A stretch of 64,000 bases of DNA from Punica granatum (lineage: Eukaryota > Streptophyta > Magnoliopsida > Myrtales > Lythraceae), in contig NC_045127.1 in assembly GCF_007655135.1 (NCBI RefSeq), forward strand, positions 17,393,699 to 17,457,698, in the 5' to 3' direction. Within the stretch, counting starts at the first letter, position 1, and each line of letters starts with the position of its first letter. The position numbers and the translations under genes are program-made. Shown piece by piece: positions 57,500 through 64,000 of this stretch. The notes beneath the pieces were generated by a model. That model saw only the letters and a program-made list of their open reading frames with translations, did not search any database and was not told the origin of the DNA.

Positions 57500-57775
57500 T
57501 CTGATGTTGCACTTCAAGAGTCTAAGGATGATGCATATCTAATATGAAGCTAACTCGGTAGCGGATTACCCGGCTTGTTTGGCTAGAGACGACTTATATG
57601 CTACTCAGAACACAGTTTATTTTGTTAACCCACCAGCTGGGGTGCAAGAAGTTCTGTTTGCTGACCTTGTAGGGGTGTGTAAAACCCCCCTCTGTTTCTA
57701 CTAGCCATCCTTTGGAGGCGAACCTTAGTTAAGTACTGATTAATACATGCTAATCCATCTACCAAAAAAAAAACA
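57500..57775 (+). pseudogene. LINE 3' fragment with RNase H-like coding end
   Basis: From 57,546 a frame reads EANSVADYPACLARDDLYAT, then NTVYFVNPPAGVQEVLFADL and VGVCKTPLCFY, stopping at TAG (57702-57704). This is the tail of the RNase H-like domain (RVT_3 type) of plant L1-like LINEs, where REANxVAD..A and NPP are conserved. A short 3' UTR and an A-rich end (57,763-57,773) follow. It is a 5'-truncated copy, the usual outcome of LINE insertion, and has no RT. Confidence 0.68.
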
Positions 57776-60700
57776 CTTGAATAATATTAAATGTGCTTAA
57801 ATTAATTTACTTGGACAAGTCAAAATAAATTAATTGAATTTTCGCGGAAATAAAAAATTTACTAAGTATATATGGAAATTAATTTGAATGCAATAAATGA
57901 AATTAAATATATAATTACAAAAGTAACTAAATCACTTAATAATTAAAAGAAAATTATAAACAAAGAGTGACTATTAGAGAATCAACAAAAATAGAGAATC
58001 ACATGACAAATGGGAATTAAATTTTTTATATATAAATGAACCAAATTACAATTGGAAAGGAAAAAATTTATAAGACTAATCGACCATGAAAGATGATAAC
58101 AACAGTACTTAAAAACAAAAACAAAAACAAAAAAAGAAAGAAGAAAAAAACAGAAGGGACAACTGGCCCATAGACATCCCGGCGTTTCTAATCAAAACGT
58201 TAAAAGATGATGCTAAATTACAACAAAAAATAAAAAAAAATTAAAATGAAAATATAACCATAGAGAATATATAAGATATTGCTAAAAAGTAATAAATAAA
58301 ATTGGATTCATAAAATTATTTTCGTAGATATTGAAAATGCAACAGAATTACAATGAATATTACATTAATTGAAAATTTTAAGTAAAGAAATTAATCTCCA
58401 AGATTTCAATGACTCAAGTTTTGATAACAGTTTTTAAAACTACTATATGTACTTTAATTTCTTCGAAAATTCTATTCATAAAATGCATAGAGGTACAAAT
58501 TTCGAAAATTTGAGAATTTTATTAACATCCTTTCATTCGGCGACACTTATTAATTCATTTTAATAAGATTATATTAGTAGAACATTGCAAATTAATTGTT
58601 ATAAGTCATGAAACAACTAAATAATATTGAAACAAAGCCTGCAACGAGTGAATATAACTTTAATAGGCATATAGTAAAAAATAATTAATAAATTTATTAT
58701 GCATTAAATATTTTAGTGTAATTAAATAATTTTACATTCTGTAAAAAGTTATGAAATCTTAATTTTGTTTTCAAGGAAACGCTTCGGATACAACTTGTAC
58801 CCAATAATAACTGAAAAGATATATTAAATAAATTTCTTATATGTGCTTTTGGCACTTATTTTATAATTACAGCATTTAAGTATATGTATATAATTAATGT
58901 CGTTAATATACTAATAAATAATTTTTGTGTATTATAATTTAATAATTTGGTCATTACGTTTTAAAGAATATGAACAAATCTATGTTCCAATTTTATCGAT
59001 GTCTTTGTGTGACATAAAAATCATATGTTATGGTATTCATAAAAAACTAAAATAAAATGTATAACTACATGAAGGTAATAGGTTTAATTTTGAAAACGTA
59101 CTCGATGATAATTGAAAAGTTCAAAATTATTCATAATAATAATCAACAGATAAGAGAATCAAATATCATATTCTTTTCTCATAGTTGTATTTTTGCCTTG
59201 GTTGTTAGAGTTTCTGAAATACGACATCAAAATAGACTTTTCTTGTAAAGTACTTTAGCAATAAATTTGAACGACAATAAACACCATCAAACCCTAGTTT
59301 AAAGTAAACCAGAATTGATGAAATCATGCAGTAATTTGGATACAAGTTCTGTTAAATTCTCCTAATTATTCTCCTAACAACTCATAATGAGATAAATTTT
59401 AATTTTACAAACATCCAAGGGCATGTTATTAAATGTGAGTATTATGTAGATAATTAGGAACAATTTTTAGCACTTTATATTACTGGGGTTGATTAACACG
59501 CGTAATTGCTTATGAAGTTTCAATTCCAATGCATATATTCATTAGTTTAAGAGTCTAACGTGGTTGTTTACCCAACCTCTTTGACATTTGCAATATACAG
59601 ATGGAGTGATTCTGATTCTTAATTAACATTGAAAATTATCCCACAGATTGCTCTTATTTAGTGCTATGATAGACCATTAATTAGTATTTGTCCATTCCAA
59701 CTTTCTTTTACCTGAAATTCAGGACTTGCCAAACCAATCATCATCTATAGTCAGTCAACCATCTCTTGACCGTGCGTACATTATCTGCTTATAAAATATA
59801 AGCAGATGGAACTCCTAAAAATTTAATCAATTTTATGCAACTGATAAATATTTTTGTGAAATTATCAGATTATTCACATTCAAGTACACTTCTCCAATGA
59901 ATCCATCCAAGAAGTTCCCTTTGCAAATAAATATCCAGTATTATATCTCGTTCCAAGTCATACCGTCGATCAATATATAAGCTATAATTTGTATATTGCA
60001 GATTGATATGCTCAAGCATGTATAAGTATATGGATAAGTATATCATTATTAACGTGTTTAATACTTAAAAGTGAGGAGAAGACGTGAATTTAACATGAAA
60101 ATGTGACTCTTGCATTCATATATCCTTGTCACTCATATCACTATAATACTTGAACAGGAGAGAGAAAGTGGGCACGATACGACATATATAAATGTTTACG
60201 CATCATCGGCATCCTCAACTGATCTCGTGTAACACATGAGAGCATTGTATATGCACAAACATGCATGGGAATCAAATCAATTTTCTCACTGACAAATTCC
60301 TCTAAGTTATTAAAGGGAAAAAAAAAAAACAGAACCGCTTGATTTATAAATATGTTCATATACTCCACCAAAAAACATATATATGTTCGTTCACATACAT
60401 GAAAAGGGCCCGGCAAGGTAGGGTCTATATTGATAGCTCTATGCATGTACGTCGAGAATCATGTTATATAAACCAGTACAACTACACACGTCAATATACC
60501 ATCTTCTTCTGCAGTGACGAAAGATGATTCGGGTGGAGCTCCAATACGTCCTGCACCTGTCGATGTTCTCAATATGGTCTTGGAGGCAGTTGATCGCGGT
60601 AGTCAAACGTATGCCAGATTGACGCGTTCATTTGCATTCATATTATATTCGTGCTGGGCCATTTTCGGGAGGTCGATTGATGAGAGATTTTGCTAAATAT

Positions 60701-61997
60701 GACTTCCCATTGCACTCTATGAGATTCGCATGAAGAAAATCAGATTTCTTTTTGTACCCCCCACCGAACCAAATTTATTTTAATTTTTAAAAAAGGGGAA
60801 AATTCTTTTTGAACCACGCCACCAAGCACAACGCAAGCTCATGGGAAGTGCCCCCGAGAGGAAAGCTGTCAGTGGGCGGCCTGGGCGTGGGCCGACAGCC
60901 GACGAGGGGCCCACAGAGCGGCGCTGGAATAGAGAGTGGGCCCCCCAAGGCCCAGCTGTGGTGTAATGCTTCGCTGCTGTCACGTCCACCTTAAACAAAA
61001 AGAAAAAAAAGGGAAAATCCCTTTGCTTCTGAATGGGGAGAATATTCGGCGGCGGGGAGAGAGAGAGACCTTTCAAAATGAAATCTCGGATTCTCGGGGG
61101 AGTAGAGAGAAAAGATGAGAGAAGGTGGGCCCATCATGTCGAGTAGGGGCCCCCACGCGCCTAACAGCGGAGCGTGGGGCACACCGTGCCTTGCAATTTT
61201 TTTTTTAAATTAATACCAGCACCTTATAGATGGAAAAAAGAGTATTTTACCAACGTGAATTATAGGGTTGGAAGTAGAAAATTCACAATGGGGAATTTTA
61301 TTTTTTTTAAATGATCCGATCCGATTTGATTAATTGATTTATACTAGATTTTCGAATATTAAAATATACAAAAATATATATATTGTTATAACATCATACG
61401 GGCCTTCATGCTTCATTACAAATGTAAGGGTAGAGCCGTAGAGGCGAGACACGTTGGGTTTAATAGATCAATCATACATGTAATATAGTTCAGGTGCACC
61501 CGTACTTTTCTAGTCAAATTATTGCTCCCAAATTTAGTACAACTTATGATAGGTAGCAATCTTTTTGCGCAATGTGCATTGCAGATAAAATGTTAACTTA
61601 TGGGGCCGGACATTAACTCATTAGTCGTTGATATATGGAATTGAAGATAATTTCACGATTATAACAATGCCTGATTTTTTTTTTTTAATGTTGATCAGAA
61701 ACTTTTATATTGATGGCATTGTTATGCGAATGCCTCGTTAAGTTTTAAAGGGGCCATTTCCTGATGCTACATGGTAGAGATTTTGAAACCAGTTATCATG
61801 CTAACATGTTGTGTTGGGCACTCCATCAAGGTCATCATTAATGGCTTGTGGCACGATTTGCCACCCGTGGCCATAACATTTTCTCTAATGGAAATTAATG
61901 AAAATATAATATAGACAAATGTCAAAAAACTCATGCTATATCATTATTACAATATTTCTTAATAAGAACTGTAAATGATATATTACTAAATGTTTAA
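57776..61997. other. Intergenic, strongly AT-rich, with one GC-rich patch
   Basis: 57,776-60,500 is very AT-rich and shows no gene. 60,780-61,190 is GC-rich with repeated GGGCCC/GGGGCCC motifs (60,907, 60,939, 61,128, 61,147). It has no frame longer than 98 codons and no splice pattern. It may be a promoter or decayed GC-rich repeat. Confidence 0.45.
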
Positions 61998-62233
61998 AGG
62001 GTTATTTGGATTGTGAGTATGATTTTAAAATCACAATTCTAACATAATTTTACTCACAACAAAACAAAATAACTCATACAAAATCAAATAGTGGGTTCCA
62101 CTTATACCACTCTTTTTCAACAACAAAACAAAATAACTCATACAAAGTCAAATGGTGGACATCATTTATACTATTCTTTTTCAAAATCAAAATCTGATTT
62201 TAAAATCATACTTTGAAACCAAACGCAGCATAA
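61995..62233. mobile_element. PIF/Harbinger-type MITE
   Basis: The element 61998-62230 (233 bp) has ends GGGTTATTTGGATTGTGAG and the complement of CCAAACGCAGCA, both leading into TATGATTTTAAAATCA, and is flanked by TAA on both sides. Inside, a unit of about 62 bases (CAACAAAACAAAATAACTCA...) is repeated twice in tandem (about 62,058 and 62,120). Confidence 0.75.
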
Positions 62234-63483
62234 ATTATCGTATTAAAGCTTTAGTTTGTAGGCATAATATGCTTTTTTTTTTTTATCTTTGAGGAGTCGA
62301 TTTCTTTTCTTTCAATTATAAGAAAGATTCATTGATTTGGCAAAAAGATAGTAAAAGAAAGATTTATTGATTAAATCATATATTTTTTAAAATTATCTAT
62401 ATTATCGGTGAAACCAGCACTGCTCCCCCCAACCAAAAACAAGAAGAGAATCTCTATTATCTAAACGTTGTAATAATTTTGAGTATCAATTTAATATGAC
62501 ACTCGTATGTCGTCTATTATAACAAAAAAACTAAGAGAATCTAACATGCGATAGTATCAACAAAAATTCTTAATTTTAGACCTTAATTTATGGATTTTAA
62601 TATATCCAATCCAGAGGACAACGTATCAATGGCACAACCCTAACAAATATCCTCTGCCAATTGAGTAGCATGCACGTGAAAGGTTGCTTAATGGTACAGG
62701 CAAAAAGGGAAATCCTTTATGGCAGAAAATTCACGCAGAGAAATGTTTACTCTTTAATGGGTCGACCGACTAGATTGGATTAGTCGGAACTTAATTGGAC
62801 TTTCGAATACCATGGTTCACATTGAAAAAAAAAAAATTCATCATTTTGATCGTGATTGTGCCATTATTTACGTAACAGGAAACATCCTATCTGATGTAAT
62901 ATTTCCTAAGGTAGAGAAGGGTTTGCGTACGCGGAATGGCTTGTCACACTTAGATACTCATAACCAATGGGTAATCAACGGATAAAACCATTAACGACCT
63001 ATTAGGCCATAGAATGGCTAAGAAACACCCCGTTAGCACCAAACCTACGTAATCCCGCACTTTAGGGGACATTTGGTATGATAAAAATGAGAAAACATCG
63101 ATCCCCTAGTTAGCATTTTAGATTGAAAAGTATCGGAACCACATGTGATTCATTGTTTATATCCGCACAAAGGTGGAGCTTAGATCAACTTGGATTCGAT
63201 GACCACGAGAAAAAGAATAAATTAGATGTCGAGAAAGACAGTTCAGCGAAGTGACAACATCATTCTAAAGCCCAAACCAAGAAATTTTTAATTTAATTTT
63301 CATATGCAGATCGTAGGTATATATATCACATGATTGTGATCAACCTTTAGCAATGTTGCAGCCGGCATTCTCATAGACAAATGCCTGCCACGACGAGTGA
63401 AGGTGCATGCTCTGATCGCTCAGCTAGATCGAGAATCCCCCTTCAGTCACGCCCTTGACGTCCCATGCGAGATAGATATAGAA
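62234..63483. other. Intergenic, AT-rich
   Basis: No gene, RNA gene or clear repeat boundary recognised on either strand. Confidence 0.45.
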
Positions 63484-63735
63484 CCCGTTTGGTTTTAGGG
63501 TCGATTTTTAAAATTTTAATTCTAACTTTAACTCTATTAATTACACAATAAAAGTCAACAACACAATTATTACTTTTTCAATTTTTTTAACCATTCAATT
63601 TAATTTTTAATATTAAATTTTCTCAACTATTTATTACTCTTTAACACTTTTTCTCATAATTCAATAACACAATCATTACGACCCAATTAAAATTAAAATT
63701 CAACTATACTTAATTCTAAAATCAAATACACTAGA
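63484..63735. mobile_element. MITE related to the one at 27,871
   Basis: The end CCCGTTTGGTTTTAG pairs with CTAAAATCAAATACACTAG at the other end. The interior phrase AATATTAAATTTTCTCAACTA matches the complement of the 28,060/28,250 region of the MITE at 27,871-28,402, so it is the same family in inverse orientation. The flanking duplication could not be fixed. Confidence 0.6.
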
Positions 63736-64000
63736 AACGACTGATGACGTGCAATAGAAATAACCGAATCCGTTATCGCACGCCACCGAAAGTCAAAGCG
63801 CGTTTAGGTTATTCGGCATTTGCCATCTAATCTGATTAATGACTTAATTATCAAGTCGAAAGGACAATCAACTTCTCATTAATTGGATCCAAAAGATTTC
63901 TTTTTGCCAGTGTCGGAGCACTTTGCTAATTTTTCCAATATGCTTATTAATTTCCTCATCTGGAGTCCATTTGCTTAAGCAAAGATGGACTGTCTTTGTC

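Overview
This is nuclear DNA of a flowering plant. The evidence is spliceosomal introns, an HD-ZIP III gene with a miR165/166 target site, a DUF1677 gene, and nested plant LTR retrotransposons of the Tat, Athila and Ty1/copia types. The HD-ZIP III protein looks like that of a eudicot, perhaps a woody one. I cannot fix the genus from sequence alone. There are no bacterial operons, CRISPR arrays or rRNA genes.

Positions 1-41,930 are a repeat-dominated block. A minus-strand Tat-lineage Ty3/gypsy element runs off the left edge. In transcription order it has a 3.2-kb 5' LTR (8603-11799), a primer site, an extra upstream ORF, gag, a protease with a G-patch-like segment, a short predicted intron, and RT, RNase H and a second archaeal-type RNase H. 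It carries several stops and frameshifts. Next comes an LTR-like remnant (about 11,800-13,834), then a related solo LTR (14,007-27,012) split by a nearly complete Ty1/copia element (18,088-26,708, target duplication ATTTT). Further right are a PIF/Harbinger-type MITE, a Mutator-like element with a 9-bp target duplication, and relics of two host genes: importin-alpha, and an RRM gene resembling CCCH/RRM (RBM26-like) proteins. The RRM relic is split by an Athila-type element (31,805-38,609, duplication ATTAG). That element has lost most of its interior and now holds a Tat-like LTR segment, which in turn holds a long-hairpin MULE-MITE (37,249-37,855). A 2.35-kb long-inverted-repeat element with another MITE inside it follows (39,575-41,929).

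Positions 43,500-52,800 are the genic island. A single-exon DUF1677 gene (+) lies tail-to-tail with a complete 18-exon, 843-residue class III HD-ZIP gene (-), the ATHB8 type. Its miR165/166 site is split by intron 4, intron 12 is of the GC-AG type, and auxin-response-like hexamers lie close to a TATA-like box. The two genes share a 0.7-kb 3' interval.

Positions 52,800-64,000 are mostly AT-rich intergenic DNA upstream of the HD-ZIP gene. They contain a tRNA-derived SINE-like unit, a LINE 3' fragment with RNase H coding remains, two small MITEs and two GGGCCC-rich patches.

I found no undescribed multi-gene system. The observations most worth checking are the Tat intron, the nested reconstruction of the broken RRM gene, the GC-AG intron in the HB8-type gene, and the large hairpin-forming elements.
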